64,000 nucleotides of DNA from assembly GCA_947650285.1 (NCBI GenBank), contig CANTFL010001141.1, forward strand, positions 1-64,000. Reading direction: 5' to 3'. A program made the translations under genes and the position numbers. The notes below the pieces were generated by a model, which did no database searches, was not told where the DNA came from, and saw only the letters and a list, made by a program, of their open reading frames with translations. Shown here piece by piece: positions 1-12,656 of this stretch (the first letter of the stretch is position 1; each line of letters starts with the position of its first letter). This stretch comes from Hyaloperonospora brassicae (Eukaryota > Oomycota > Peronosporomycetes > Peronosporales > Peronosporaceae).

Positions 1-1590
1 TCACCCATCGCTTTCATCATTATTTGTGCCCCTAATTGTGACAACCATGTCTCCAAAATATATCTATCTGTGTATCGGTTGACATATCTTCTCATGGGCC
101 ACTAGATCGAAGTGAGCTAAAACAAAGCCGGTGTTTACCTTTTAGATCAGAGGTGGGCCATAGGATGTCAAGTGATACACAATAACAAATGAAGCTCACC
201 AAACCTGTATTTACGTACTACTTCTATGCAAACAAGCAAATAGTGTGTCTTCTAGCTTACAACTTGCTCGGTCATTAGACAATATAAAATATTAGTTGGC
301 TACGCAAACTTTAGCGAAGCTTTACTAAAATTATTCAGTAGCTCGCAAAATTAAACACCGTGTTCGTGATCAGACAATACGAGGTGTCTTTTACTATGTA
401 TATTAATATTGTCCCTTCTGATTTTGCATTCAAACGATGCCTTGAGTCAACACTAATGCAGAAACTAGTGGAACATGTATACTCGGACATGCATACATCT
501 CTTATGAAGCATTTCTTATCTTGATCGATCATGCCTAATCATTTTCGACATTACATAGTCCATCACATGTCGAGTTGTTTGCTACAGCTGCGTTGACTTT
601 TAGGGAATCGCTAGCATCTATACAAGGAAGTGCAACAGCCGAAGGTCCTTCTGTTGTCAAGACTACGTATATTGCTTGCATTCGATCATGTGAGGGTATA
701 TATCTTTCTTACACACCACTAAAGGCATGTGTGCAATTAAGTTCATACATCGTCTTGATAGAGCTTTTTCAATCACCAAACGGGTCGTGTAACATAATTT
801 CCATAACTTGGCCCAATCGCACCGACATCCGTATGCCGCAATATGCACCTGTGTCGACAGTAGCGTCGACAAAAAATTGACATGTGTCAAACATCGATTT
901 AATGAAGTTTAACATTGAGTTTATATCCACGAAGCCAAATTAAATCCACCTATATATCGAATGTTGCTTTAAATAGTTGTCAGCAATTCAAAAGATTTAT
1001 TCATTTAGGATCGACAACTGTCGTCGTGCTTTACACTACGAGGTGTCTTCAAATGAAGGTGCACTCACCATCAAATGCAATGTTTAATATTCGAAGTAAA
1101 TGCTGTTGAAAAAGCTTCATATTATTAACTAGCTTTTTGACCTTATACACGAATGTGATCCTAGCGCAGAAAGTGCGTCAGCGACATTAACAGAACTAAT
1201 CTGGTATGGCCATTAAAGAATATGTAGAGAGAAGATACAAGCATGTTACAAAAAGAACAAAAACACTTATTTTTGTCATCACTTCATTGTGCAGCTTCCT
1301 TTCTTCGTCTGGTCGACAAAAGCGAACAGAACAACTTGTTGACTTTGCTACAGATCTTCGCGCTTACGCATCATGTCATGGACATGACAAGTTGAAGTTC
1401 AAAATCGATCCTATCGCGTTTATGATTACTCTGCGGATGACCATTCTATCGCTGCTGAATTTTACCGCTTCATATTGGTGCGTGACGATTGTCTTTAATA
1501 TGAGCTGTGAGAAATAGAACTGTGGCACCGCCTTTCTGTTGCTAGATATAACCTCACTAATAGTATCGAAGGCATTTGGGGATGCGGTAA
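1..1590. other. No recognisable gene
   Basis: Short open frames (for example 575-880 and 1206-1517, both plus strand) show no motif I recognise and no intact domain. The sequence is moderately AT-rich and reads as degenerate intergenic DNA. I see no tRNA-like fold, no transposon end and no convincing promoter. Confidence 0.4.
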
Positions 1591-2500
1591 CATACTGGCG
1601 ACCCAGCTACACTATTATATTAGGTGTCTCAACGTTTACAATGCTCTTTTAGGCTCCACCGTCGAGCAGGAATTCAATCGACTAGTAATTGCAATGGGGC
1701 TTGACCATAATGTGCAATGATACAGTTGCGAAGAGCTTTTCCTTTTCTACTAAACTTACGAATTTGAGCTCTTGCTCTTACACTGTCACATCCGACTCTG
1801 ATCCCGATTCATAGTCAGAGCTATCTGCTGCTTGTGAAATGCGGGGTCACTTCGGCTTTGCTTTGCGATTGTTTTGCGGCCAGGCTTCGATTTTCTTGCT
1901 CTCATCCGAATATTTCCCTTTCAGCGTGTAGTAGTTGCTCGTATCATGCGAAACTCTCTTGTGGAAGGAGCAATAATTGTCCCGCTTGTGATGGTTATCT
2001 CCTCAACCGTTCAATCTTTAATTGGTCTCTTGTCGTCGAGTCTTCAGTGCTTCCCGCTAGCCGTTATTTTTGCACTGATCTTTCTCTGTAAGTCGCCAAT
2101 ATCGTTTTTTTATTCTTCTCGCGAGTGGTCATCTGTCGCTCGGCTTACTCTTTCCGTGTAATGTAAAGAACATTGTGAGAAGGCGGTCATACACGACGCC
2201 TGATGCAGCCAACATCTCTTGAAATTCTCGGACATTCCGGAATTAAAACAGAGGCGTTTCCCCAAGACCTCTTGAATTTCTTTAGCGTCCTATTGCAACT
2301 AAGCAAACTACCAAATATTTTCATGAGCCGCTTCGAGAATTTGAGATCATTCTCATCTCATTTCTTCACCATTGTCCAAAGTAAGCTGTTCAGGGCTCCA
2401 CTGTAATTGTGCAAAACAGACAATAATCTTACTTGCGATGATATCATACGGCTCGAGCAATTTTACCATACCGGCGATCACGTTGATGAATCCACGACCT
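1590..2500 (-). pseudogene. Possible Ty3-like gag/protease relic
   Basis: Read on the minus strand, the frame at about 1,973-1,915 gives a zinc-knuckle-like string CSFHKRVSHDTSN followed by YTLKG, in which the last metal ligand would be Tyr instead of Cys. It is followed by an acidic SSDYESGSESD stretch and then, near 1,660, by FLLDGGA, which resembles the retroviral-type aspartic protease motif LLDSGA. The order zinc knuckle, acidic linker, protease is what a gag-pol gene shows. Several stops interrupt the frame, no reverse transcriptase could be read further down, and no LTR was found. This is a weak call resting on short motifs; chance cannot be excluded. Confidence 0.3.
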
Positions 2501-2594
2501 AAACACTTTCGTAAGAAGACTACGGACGTATCAGATGGGTCCTAATAAATACGCACCGTTCATGAAAATGGTAATGTCACCGTGAAGCAGCGTA

Positions 2595-2684
2595 TATCGA
2601 TTTGTCGCAAAACATCATCCCGTACTAGAAGCATCAGTCTATCGATTTGTCGCATCGCGTCATCCCGTGTTAGCACTCATAGCT
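2595..2684. repeat. 45-bp tandem duplication
   Basis: Two adjacent copies, 2,595-2,639 and 2,640-2,684, both begin TATCGATTTGTCGCA and share CATCCCGT further in. They differ at several positions, so the duplication is not recent. A run of 12 G residues follows at 2,689-2,700, a likely polymerase-slippage tract. Confidence 0.7.
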
Positions 2685-2700
2685 TCGTGGGGGGGGGGGG

Positions 2701-5700
2701 TATGACATAACTTCCACCTACACTGATTGAGAGATGGATGGATCCTACGCCACGATTGTATAACGACTACTCTGCGTTTACTCTAATGAATGGATCGATA
2801 TAAACATTATATGAGATAAAACATTCAACTCGGAACGAGAGCGAATGAAGTCTTTAATACATTCTCAATTTCGCCTTTGACTCCGTGAGACCCTCTCAAC
2901 AAAACTAGCGTACCAATAACCCTCCGCAAACCACGACTATTTCATTTAGATACATTCAATCTAGTTCATATCAGATAAGGGATGCAGATGTCGACAGCAT
3001 ATGACGTCAGAATGAAGACGAGGACGTCACCTAAACCATGGTGATCAAACCAGCAAGCAACAATATCCCCTCAAAGACGGAAATGATCAATATAAAGAAA
3101 TATTTGGCGGATGCACACGTGAGTGGCCTTCCTAGGAGCAGTCAATTTAGCAGCCTCGCCCGTAAGAAGCAGCGTACCAATAAACAGTAGGCGCACAACG
3201 TGGTCACGCTTATTGACCACAACCTCGTAACAGGAGCCGACGTGATCGCTCGTGTCGCAATTCTCTTTGGCAGGACATTTGAGCAGATTTTATGGATGAC
3301 ATTTATTTTTCGATACGCAGATCTTGAGACCTATCAGTTGCTCCTGGTAATATATCTCTACCACATTGATACCGCCATGGGTGACTCGAGTCACAAAATA
3401 CTACTTCTATATTTCACGTTAGCGCTATTTGTCGCATATTGCAAGTATCAGTGAACCACAAATATTTCCAGAACCAGCTTTTTATGATAAAGCTCGTGCT
3501 TTTAAAAAAATAAACATTACAATCACCTTAATCTTTAAACGAATCACTTCATAATTTGAGCAACCCGGGGATTGCATGCACTAAACTCTACAACTCTCCG
3601 AGCGGCTTATGGGAATTTGTGCTAAGAAGGCGAGAGTTAAAACATACATTTATTCAGCGAAATATATTTAATGTCGCTCAGTCTTTGTTCTTCTCTTTTC
3701 ATTGACATTTTTGCCATTTCATTTAAAGCGCAAATGACCACCGTCTTACTGCGGACATCATGCTGAACCCTAGCTCTTGAGAAAGATAGATTGCTTACTC
3801 GGCTTTAAATACGGCTTATCGGCACGTTCACTGTAGCCTGATCCTTCTCACTAAACGATCTTGTATAATCAAATCAGATATCATCTCTTATACAGCCGGT
3901 TTACATTCCCTTGTCTTGTATTTCTTACATCTTGTTGGCTGACATTGCCATTTTCTGATCATATCATCACCATTATATGGTACAATTTAATATCATCGCT
4001 GTATCTTACAACCTTACAATGTAGCCCAAATAATGACGTTTACAAGGAGTAGATAAAAATGGAGTGGCAAAATGTCTTTCTCACTAGCAGAACAGCTAAC
4101 TTCGGCCAGTTATTCTAGCCACCACCCATTCTCATTGGTCAAATCCAGACCGTCTCACAATTAGACCGGCCTTGCTAGATATTTTGTACATATCTTTGTG
4201 CAGTCGGATACACCTTTACGGCTGATATCATACGTACGTGTAAAACACTTCCTCGCGTGCATTTAAGTCTTCTTGGTTGGTTATCAGCGACTATCGGAAT
4301 ACCTAGCTGTAAACAATGCTTTGAATCGATGTTTATCGATCAAAAATCTAAATATTATTGAGTTGCGCTGCTTCATGCGTTTAACAGTCGCGTGCATCGA
4401 AATAAATGGCCTTCATCTATGCACCTATTGACAATCATGTACATCAAATATTGTTCTCGCACATAGATGTTTATTCATTGAGTGTGAACGCACGTATGAG
4501 TGTATAATTTATTTGAGATACTGAACAGACCCTTCATAGCTAAATTGAGGACATACACCGCCACGTAAAATAGGGTTTAATTCTCTCAATCTGTCAAGAC
4601 CTACGTGCAAATTCTGCGACGAGGTTAGTAGAAATCGGTCACAAGCTGCAGTTACGTCAGCCGCCGCTGAACTTCACTGTGCAGATATGGTCCGATTAAA
4701 CGATAAGAGAATGGTTCTTATACACACACAAATACAGCGATGATGATCTATACCTAGGAGCACCGCATTGTCTTCATGATGAGCTGTCGTAGACAGATAC
4801 GATGACGGTCGAGACCACTAAATTTTTAATAAAGCATGGCGATGCCTCCTACCCCTTTCTGATTATTTAATAGCTAATATCAGATCTATGTACTTTGTTG
4901 GTAATGCCCAAATACCACGCCGTCTTGTTGATCTTGTCCATCTCTGCATACGACATGACAACCGAATATATAATATCTGTCGCGTGGTCTTTCCGTATCA
5001 GCGCATAACAAGATCACACCAGGCCTTTTGGTCTCGCTTTTCCATTCTAGCCGCCTTCGAAGAGCAAAAGATAGTGGCTCCGACTGCTGAAGGGGCGGAT
5101 TAAGAGAAGTTTATAAGTCTGATATGTGATTTGCGAAGTCAGAGCGTCTGTAACGGTATTGTACGAAATGCGATGTTGACCGTCGAGTTCACTATAGAAG
5201 CAAACCTTCAAAAATTCGTTGGACGGAGAAGATCACGTTTCTGTCAACCAGCTAATATTAAACGACATTGTCAAAACGAATGTAGACTGGGAATGGCCAA
5301 CGAATCCAAGCTTGTGCGACCTGCTTATTAAGTTATCGGTTAATGGGGTCGGCAGAGGTGTGACTTTTAATAGGGGTGCGTGCAAACCATTTCTCCTTGT
5401 GCAACACGCACGTTTATTGCATGTAAAGGGTAACGTAAATCACATCGGTTTTTACCACACATACCACGCTGTTTGGAACTATTTCGAAACTTGATTTGCT
5501 ACATATCCAAGTCTGCTACCCTGTGCAAGTTCGTAGATGTTTAACACCACCGCATACAGCTTGTGCTGCTCCGCCTTCAATCGTGAGGAAGCTGAAGGCG
5601 TGCGAGTTCAATATTGGATCATCATGGCCTCCCTTTGCCGCCAAAAACCTTGTACACTTCGAAGATGGCCCTAAGATGCTTATCACCAGCCTTGAGGAGA

Positions 5701-6057
5701 CGTTTGCGGTATACCGGTCAAACTTTTGTTGGCGCGTTGAGCACGACTAAGACAAAGCAAACATTATTTGATGAATTTCTCCGTCACCCTTCACCAAGAA
5801 GACGTCGTAAGATTGTAAAATTTGTCCAGAGAAGCATTTCTCCTGAAACTTTCGAGACGAGGTTCGGGAGTGTAGCAAGCACATCGCTCCATCACGCTCT
5901 GTATGGACCAAGGGTGGCATCACGCGGTTTGTATCGGGTTTCATAAGGTTATATTAAAATAATTATGATTTGAAAATCCATAAAATTCGGTTTTTTTGTT
6001 TTGTCCCTTGCGCATTCCCTTGCAAAGTTCTATTCATTCAGCCTCGCATTTGTAAAT
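2701..6057. other. No recognisable gene
   Basis: Open frames here (3,200-3,454; 3,861-4,052; 4,888-5,103; 5,219-5,494; 5,614-5,946, all plus) are short, overlap one another in different frames and carry no motif I recognise. The stretch 5,130-5,950 looks somewhat coding-like and lies just upstream of the hAT pseudogene, so it could hold an older element or the 5' part of that one. I could not find terminal inverted repeats to support this. Confidence 0.4.
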
Positions 6058-7960
6058 ATGAGTCGTATCATGTCCGAATTGAGCGATGATGGCGCTTTTT
6101 TTATCTATACTAGGTGAAATAGTGGGTGATGATTCATTCGTTCAGGTGGAGGTCCCAGTCGTGGATGAAGCACTCAAGCCGGTTAGGAAGACAGTCCCGA
6201 GGCAGAGCATGATATGTGTATACTTCACGGATATTGTGCATCTGCAGAAGATTAAGACAGTTGTGTGCAAACACTGCCGAGGTCTCATCAATTATCACAA
6301 AAAGAGTGAGTCTGCGATAAACCGTCTAAACAAGTGCTCCGAGTTTCGTCACTTTATAACCGAGCTCGATCTTTGGAGCGCCTGGATTGGTTCGTGTCCA
6401 ACATAAAGCCGGAATACATGTGGCGCAACGTTGTTTAGGCCATAATAATTTTTTCGTTAACTCATGGTCAGCGGTCCATCAAGTAGTTTTACTTACCTTA
6501 GCTATCGCGATCAAAGAAGATGAATCCCAGCTCCATATCGCAATGCATCCCTACGCCACAGGGTCGTCTTTTTAGCGCGTTGTAGATGTTCATCTAAATA
6601 ATCGATATGCGTGCTTCGCCCTAACGAGAACGTTACTTTGAATCGCACAAGCTCTCAAGTGAATTCGTAATTAATTGCTACTATTGGTCGAAGGCAAACG
6701 TTGACAATCACATGAAAGGCGCTCAATAATGTCTAGTAACGGGTGGATGGTCGAAAATAAAGCACTACCCCATTATCAACTACATCGTTACGTCTCATAC
6801 AGCCTGCTTTTTTCTCGAGTCAGTATCTACTGGACGGCAAAATCACAGCGCCAATAGAATAGCGCAGGATATCACGCGCGTATTCGATCACTATGCGCTA
6901 TCAACCATCTGTGGGGCGATGACTGTCAATACCTCGGCCAATAAGAATGCCTAGCAACAGCTTAGAAAAAGCATTTCCATGGCGGTAATTCATGGATTGT
7001 TTGTTCTCGTGGACTTCATTTTTTGTGAAGGGTGTGTTTTACGCGTCGAAACCAGGAAGGGCGACGAAAATGAGGCTATGTATCCTGTGGAATATCCTTT
7101 TGTGGACATGCTCATCTTTGTCAGCGCGCAAGAATCTGGTAAAGTTTTTCCACATTCATTATGTTGTGAAGGCGCGCCTACAGGGGCGTAGAAGACTAAG
7201 TCCTTATGTTGCCTCGTTCGTCCCGCGACCATTCGTTGGGGAACCGGGCAAGCTATTGACGCGCTAATTGTCATGTACCAGTCTGACAGTGTCCCAATTT
7301 CAGAATTTTTGCCGGATTTATATTTCCTCCCGGACAAGTTCACTGCTATCTATAAACGACCAGTCATAAAACAGCTGGAGCTGCAGTATTTGTCGAATCT
7401 AGAAGCTTCCCTCTTCCAGTTCATGTATGGTGAATCGCACGGTCTGTCCTATCCCCTCGACCCTCACCTTCTCGGTGACGATGTGTCGCCACCAATATCC
7501 GCGAACTAGAAGACAAACTTTGCAACACTCCCATTGATGAAAACACGCCCGTTGACGACACTAGACGGATGTCCTTGTACACCGAATTGGCTGACTTATT
7601 TTCTCGGCGCGGCCTGAGAAGGCTACGAACTCATTCCCATTTTCGATGATGACGAATAAGGCAAAGACGCCGCTGCAATATTGGCTGACGGATGGTGTCC
7701 AATGGACAAATCTGTGGCCCGTAGCACTCAAGCTGTTCTCCAAGGCAACATTCAGCGCTAATCGGAACGCAACTTCTCCACAATGGCATTTATCCATTCA
7801 AGCTTCGCAATCTACTTAGCGTGGCATACATTGAAAAGCTCGTCTTCATTAAGAAAAACACGAGCGTCTTCCACGACTTGCGGACCGCGGAGTCCTATCC
7901 ATCGGATGATGAAGGCGACCCCCAAAGAAGTGATGAGTAAAATAAAAAGCACGTCCAAAA
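6058..7960 (+). pseudogene. hAT-family transposase pseudogene with BED zinc finger
   Basis: hAT transposases cut and paste DNA through a DDE-type core. An N-terminal BED zinc finger binds the transposon ends and a C-terminal hydrophobic region dimerises. A start is plausible at ATG 6,058. The BED finger lies at 6,266-6,337 (CKHCRGLINYHKKSES then RLNKC); the His expected before L-x-K-C is Arg here. Further fragments in shifting frames match the family order: a NKNAWQQL-like string near 6,940, LVKFFHIHYVVKARLQ near 7,135-7,190, SYPLDPHLLGDDV at about 7,446-7,484 and TPLQYWLTDG near 7,660-7,690, ending in LVFIKKNTSVF at 7,830-7,870. Many stops and frameshifts make it non-functional. Its length, about 1.9 kb, fits a whole hAT gene. 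No terminal inverted repeats were identified. Confidence 0.75.
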
Positions 7961-9476
7961 TCGTGATTTTTAAAGTAAACCAAAAACTCGATGAGCTCGC
8001 AAAAAATCGTTTTTTCCAGCCTTGGTATGGACTTCCCGGTCTGTATCCCCGTGTTTGCGCAGGCTTAGCTCGTATTCTCAAATACGGTTCGCTTTTGCTC
8101 TCTGGTGACTCCCTATTCCTTCTCTACGCTGATTTTACATCTCTGGCCTGATCTATAGCGTTCTGCATATTGCTGTTTTGCTAATAGTTTGGGCAGCGAT
8201 CACTCATTTCAAATCGTTTTTGTCTTACTTCACTCTATAGATAGCATCGGTCGAATTGTACACCGTTTAATTGGACCGTCATCTCCAAATCATGTGCGTC
8301 TGCACGATTCGGAATGTGCCGGGTGGTCGTTAAGATGAGCGCCGCTGATGCCTGCGTCCACTTTGTATCGGCGCTCTCATTCGTAGGTTAACTCAATTGG
8401 GAGTGCTGTAGTTCTAATTGGGAGTCAAGGGTTCTATGTTGACAAAGCTTTCCGTAGCGACACGAGTGGCTTATTGATGTGTTTGCACCGACCGATCGAT
8501 GATGCGTCCGCAGTGCGCGACTGTATAAAGCGCACGGGATAGCCACTTCCGTTTCACTGCACAGTTTCGACAACTCCTGTCTCATCGTCAGAGCGCGGTA
8601 CCGTCGACACCTTAACTTGGTCGCGAAGATGATTCATCACGTCCAGCTGAGGAGCTCTCGAAGTTTGAACCATTTTTCTATACATTACAAGAGACAGATT
8701 TTATAGTCATCTTGCACTCGGTCATCCCCAGCCGCGTGTGAGGACCCATGCGACCGGATCATTTGTGAGAAACCGGACTATACAAACTACTTCTCCTGCC
8801 AAGTAATTTTTTAAATAAGTGCAATGCGTCGTCATTGACGACAATTTGCAGGCCTTCGGTCCCTCGGCGCACAGAGTAGAGCTGTCGTAGATGCAGCAAC
8901 CTCGTTGCACTCAAAAAATGGACACGATTTTGAGTTTGCAATCCGCGTGATACAAATGCTCCTCTTAACAATATAACGATATATGACAGTGATAATACTT
9001 ACGAGTAGTGCCAAGCTTAGCGGGTACAGAGATGTATTGATGCCTCCTATATCTTATGCAGATTATATCCATTGTTTAAAACGGACCGCTAGCACAGCGT
9101 GTTCCCACTTTCACTACAGTAGGAGAAGTGTTGAGCAAACAATATGACACTTGCGGTATAACGAGATTTCAATCGTTCACACATACACGACTGCGTGGTC
9201 ATTCATGCTCAGGATATAAAGGCTTCGTGCGAGCCTAAACAGGATCTTTGACCATTTTCTCCATCTAATACACGATCTAACAGTTCTACCAAAGCACCGT
9301 GCTTTATGATGTTATGCTAATGTTCATAACCACCGCCATTCAATATCGGCTCCAACAATGTATGACATTTCTCGACGTAAGCGCTAGATGCACTTTCAGC
9401 TCAACAATACACATGACTTGGTTGTAAGTAATAGTGCGTCTCTCATCGAAAAGCATATTCAGAGGCCGGCAAGACT
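7961..9476. other. No recognisable gene
   Basis: This stretch lies between the hAT pseudogene and the LINE relic. Short minus-strand frames at 8,388-8,585 and 8,722-9,014 carry no recognisable motif. Since the LINE runs on the minus strand and reads toward lower coordinates, part of 8.4-9.4 kb may be its decayed 3' region, but I cannot show this. Confidence 0.4.
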
Positions 9477-9942
9477 CTATAAATTGCAGCAGACATACGC
9501 CGTGTAACAGCCAGGGTTATTGCCGGCTGTATCGACACCGTGAGGCACATTTATCGACTTGCAGGCAATATTAGACACAAGAAAGCCTTGAAGCTCCCCA
9601 TCAAACATGTTTGACTTCGGCTTCATCTTCGAACAAAATTCACGTGTTATCAATGTCGTAGGCGTACCCGCTGACCTTGACTTCAATAAACGCCGCCGTG
9701 CTAGCAAGTCAAACATCTTGCTGAGTTCTCTCGAGCAGTTCGTGGAGGAGCTCTAAAGCCAAGAGGGATAGCAACGATGCCAATGGGCATCCCTGTTGAA
9801 TACCTGACATAATGTCCAGCGACTGGCACGTGTATTTCACGACGATAAATTCGCAATTATGCAGCTGATACGATGTGTAGTATTGACCAAGTAAGCTTTT
9901 CTGCAGCGCGGTGAAAAAGAAAATAGCGAAACAGTAGATCAA
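9477..9942 (-). pseudogene. LINE (non-LTR) reverse transcriptase fragment
   Basis: The minus-strand frame contains SGIQQGCPLASLLSLLALELL at about 9,740-9,805, a close match to the G-x-x-Q-G-x-P-L-x-P block that precedes the catalytic YADD of LINE reverse transcriptases. The upstream residues LHNCEFIVVKYT fit the strand before it. The frame breaks after the QDV residues near 9,716 and continues in another frame to 9,477, and the catalytic YADD motif could not be found. A solo LTR at 9,946-10,484 immediately precedes it in the reading direction and probably interrupted the element. A minus frame at 10,593-10,793 (containing SAIVLLDYS) may be its upstream part. This is a dead relic of target-primed retrotransposition. 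Confidence 0.6.
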
Positions 9943-9945
9943 ATA

Positions 9946-10484
9946 TGTAGAGGAGCTATACAGCTCTTTTCGTCAGAGGACGACTTTAACGCTCAACGAG
10001 CAACTTAAAGTTCAATGAACCTGACTCAGAGAGTCTAACAGCTTTGAAAGCTAAAGGTTTGGTTCAAAGAACCCGACTCAAAGAGTCAACAAGCCCAGGG
10101 AGCTTACGGTCCCTGTTCCTGGGGGACCAAACGATTTAAGAATCGAACGCACAGATTGCACAAGGGGTATCTGCTTTAACAAGGCGTTGCTAAACTCCTT
10201 GCACGATCGCAAGACGCCTCAGAGAGGCACGTGTCTTATGTTGATCAAAATGGAAACTGAATTTTATTTCTTCTTTTAACCTAATAGAACACCTTAGAAC
10301 AAAGTAATTAACCTAACCGCTTATGTCCTAGATAAAACCTCTCAAAAGATCTCGCTATCAATGGTACACAGACATCCGTTTTCAACAATTGATTATGTGT
10401 TCGAATAATACTTTAAAAGGGATCCCATCCCTTGTGTGCGCCACACCTATTGTCGACTTCCAGTCGACGTGTAACCCCGTTACA
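9946..10484 (-). mobile_element. Solo LTR (copy A) with AAATA target duplication
   Basis: On the minus strand this 539-bp unit starts TGTAACGGGG and ends in TACA, as Gypsy LTRs do. It is flanked on both sides by AAATA (9,941-9,945 and 10,485-10,489), the 5-bp duplication left by LTR-element integration. With no internal region present it is a solo LTR, normally produced by recombination between the two LTRs of a full element. The family is shared with copy B at 13,918-15,493 in the opposite orientation. It starts with the same TGTAACGGGGT as the Gypsy LTR at 31,001 but is otherwise different in sequence. Confidence 0.85.
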
Positions 10485-10489
10485 AAATA

Positions 10490-12357
10490 CGTATTCTAAG
10501 CCCAAGCGTAGTACTGGACCGCTACGAAAATTTAATTTTCTCGAGTAGAGATCTATAAAACATCGATATAATCAACGACCATCTAATATATTTTATTTGT
10601 TACGAATCTTTCCTACAGTGGATGCACAAGCGTCGGCGGCATCGATCGAAGTAGTGCCAAAAAACTCGCGTGATGGTTGTTTTTTCGGAAATACGAAGCC
10701 CATCGGGCTATAGTCGAGAAGAACTATTGCGCTATTATAATTCACTCCACAATCTCCGCCTAGAAAGTGCTCGGTAGGTTGCCGAGCGCGCATGAGTCTT
10801 ATAACCGTAGCGTAAGAAGAACAAGTATGCTTTCGTCGTCACGATAACTTCCATATACAAAATGTTTTAGTCGTCACGCCCTGCCCGCTTGCCCCTCATT
10901 GATATTTGTCAGCACCTCAGAATTGGGCATCTCGACGCATAGTGTCGCTGTGTCGCTACCAGGAAGCGCTCTCTAGGATAAGTTGATGTAGTGAGCGACA
11001 CGTCACGCGTCGGCGATACCTGCTGCATGCCTTCTTTCCAACCCTTCGCATGTTTTTTACAGCGCGTACCTTCGATCGGCGTCTACTTCTGTGTCACGCA
11101 TCGCTTTACAGGCTGTAAAACATGTTGGCCTTCATGGACGCCAAACGTGCCGGTTAAGTAGTCGATGGGACCAAGTCAAATGATGCACATGCCGTCGATG
11201 TGTGATTATTGCAACTTTTGCTGCCACATAAATCAACATTTTGCTACTGGACACCATACCGACAACATGAAGTATCTTCACCAAGATTCCGTGATAGTGT
11301 TGGTGCTTTTACGGCCTTTTCGCCTGCGATGAAGGATTTTAATCGCGGGCGGGCGAGTATCGTTGCTCATTATCCTGCATCTTTAGCCATACCCACCAAC
11401 TTCATTCGTAGCTAGGTATTTGCAGTGCTCAGCATGCCGCAGTAGCGCGTGCCTAATTCACTGCTGATGCTGCGATTGCGGTGATGTGCGTAGAGGCGCC
11501 TGTATAAAAGTCCGGCGCCATCACCTTTCGATCTTGTTGCAGCGTACCCTCGCCACAGAAAACAACAATGAATGCAATTACACAAACCAGATTCTATTCC
11601 TATAAACTTTTTATAAAGCATTTTTGAAATCAGAGAACGGGACAGGGGGTCGACGTGCTGACAGCGTGGGTTCAATATTTGTGTGCGGATGAGCAGCAGC
11701 ACTCTGAAACGACAGGCTTGCCTATATTTTCGCGGTATCGTTTTTTAAGTATATGTGGTGATTGGACGCCAGTAGAGGTCGGTGTCATTCCCCGACCTCG
11801 TCTTATATAACCGTCACTTTGACCATCGCGACGAAGCAGTAGACATAACAAGCGAGTAATGCTTGTTATAATGCAAAGTGTAAGACTGTCGTTATGAGCT
11901 ATAACGACTGGACAATATGATAGATATTTCACTGGTCTGCAAAAATATCATCTCTTGCCTGCTACAATTGGTAGAAGTCATTTAATGGACAAGCTGCTGC
12001 ATTTTCCTGTTTACTGTCCCGATAGATAAGCGCCCTCTGGTTGATAGTTGGAAAAGTTCGACGTGATGGGTGTGAGGACCATTATGCAGATTTGCTACCG
12101 GAATACCAAACAGTATATGAGCTCTCGGCAAATCGGCCACCTACGCTTACTTTTGGTTGATCGGGTGAAAATAAATCCGAACAGAAAAGTCAATTTCCAT
12201 GCCTACACCCAAATCTAGATCTACGCATCTATTACAGCTAAGTGGCAGCACTGTATCGGAACACCGGACGCTGGTACTAACTCGGTACAAGCTAATGACA
12301 CGGACGATAGCAAAGGCAGATAGATCTATTCGGTACCCTTCTTCTGTTAAAAGTCGA
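10490..12357. other. Degenerate DNA upstream of Copia-2
   Basis: Minus frames at 10,593-10,793, 11,412-11,702, 11,672-11,932 and 12,147-12,371 are present but carry no catalytic motif I can name. Because the LINE relic downstream runs in the same direction, some of this may be its endonuclease or upstream reverse-transcriptase region. The evidence is too thin to call. Confidence 0.35.
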
Positions 12358-12643
12358 TGAGTCGACGACACGGCACCTGACAGTGAGAAGAAGAGCTAGG
12401 AGGAGGAAGAGTGAGAGAAAGGTCGCTCCGTCGTTCCACAGTTCGCGAGACAAGATTGCGTAGACGTTCCACATATGGTGTGAGAAGGAAGCTCAGTCGT
12501 TTAACAGATCGTGAGATAATAACGTGATTGTGTAGAGTGAAATCACGTGAGTAAGAATATTAACACAATTGAACAATACAAGAGTCTTCGAAACACCACA
12601 GAGAACGCGCTTGTCTCCTCGAAAGCTACGTTTACATTCCAAT
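12358..12643 (+). repeat. Copia-2 5' LTR
   Basis: It matches 31,847-32,086 through shared blocks such as CGACGACACGGCACCTG at the start and AACACCACAGAGAAC near the end. The copies differ by many substitutions and by length (286 versus 240 bp), so the element is old. The start TG is present in both; the end is placed just before the primer-binding-like site and is uncertain by a few bases. Confidence 0.75.
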
Positions 12644-12656
12644 TGATTATGCGCCT
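12644..12656 (+). promoter_or_regulatory. Degenerate half-tRNA primer binding site of Copia-2
   Basis: TGATTATGCGCCT directly follows the 5' LTR. It matches 9 of 13 positions of GGGTTATGAGCCC, the complement of the initiator-tRNA-Met anticodon stem-loop, and keeps the central TTATG. Copia-1 has the intact version. Known Copia-type elements such as Drosophila copia prime from an internally cleaved initiator tRNA-Met. The match is weak by itself and is supported mainly by position. Confidence 0.45.

Noticed and set aside
10490..12357. Minus-strand frames as possible LINE endonuclease
   Set aside because: No catalytic endonuclease motif could be read, so I did not extend the LINE call over this region.
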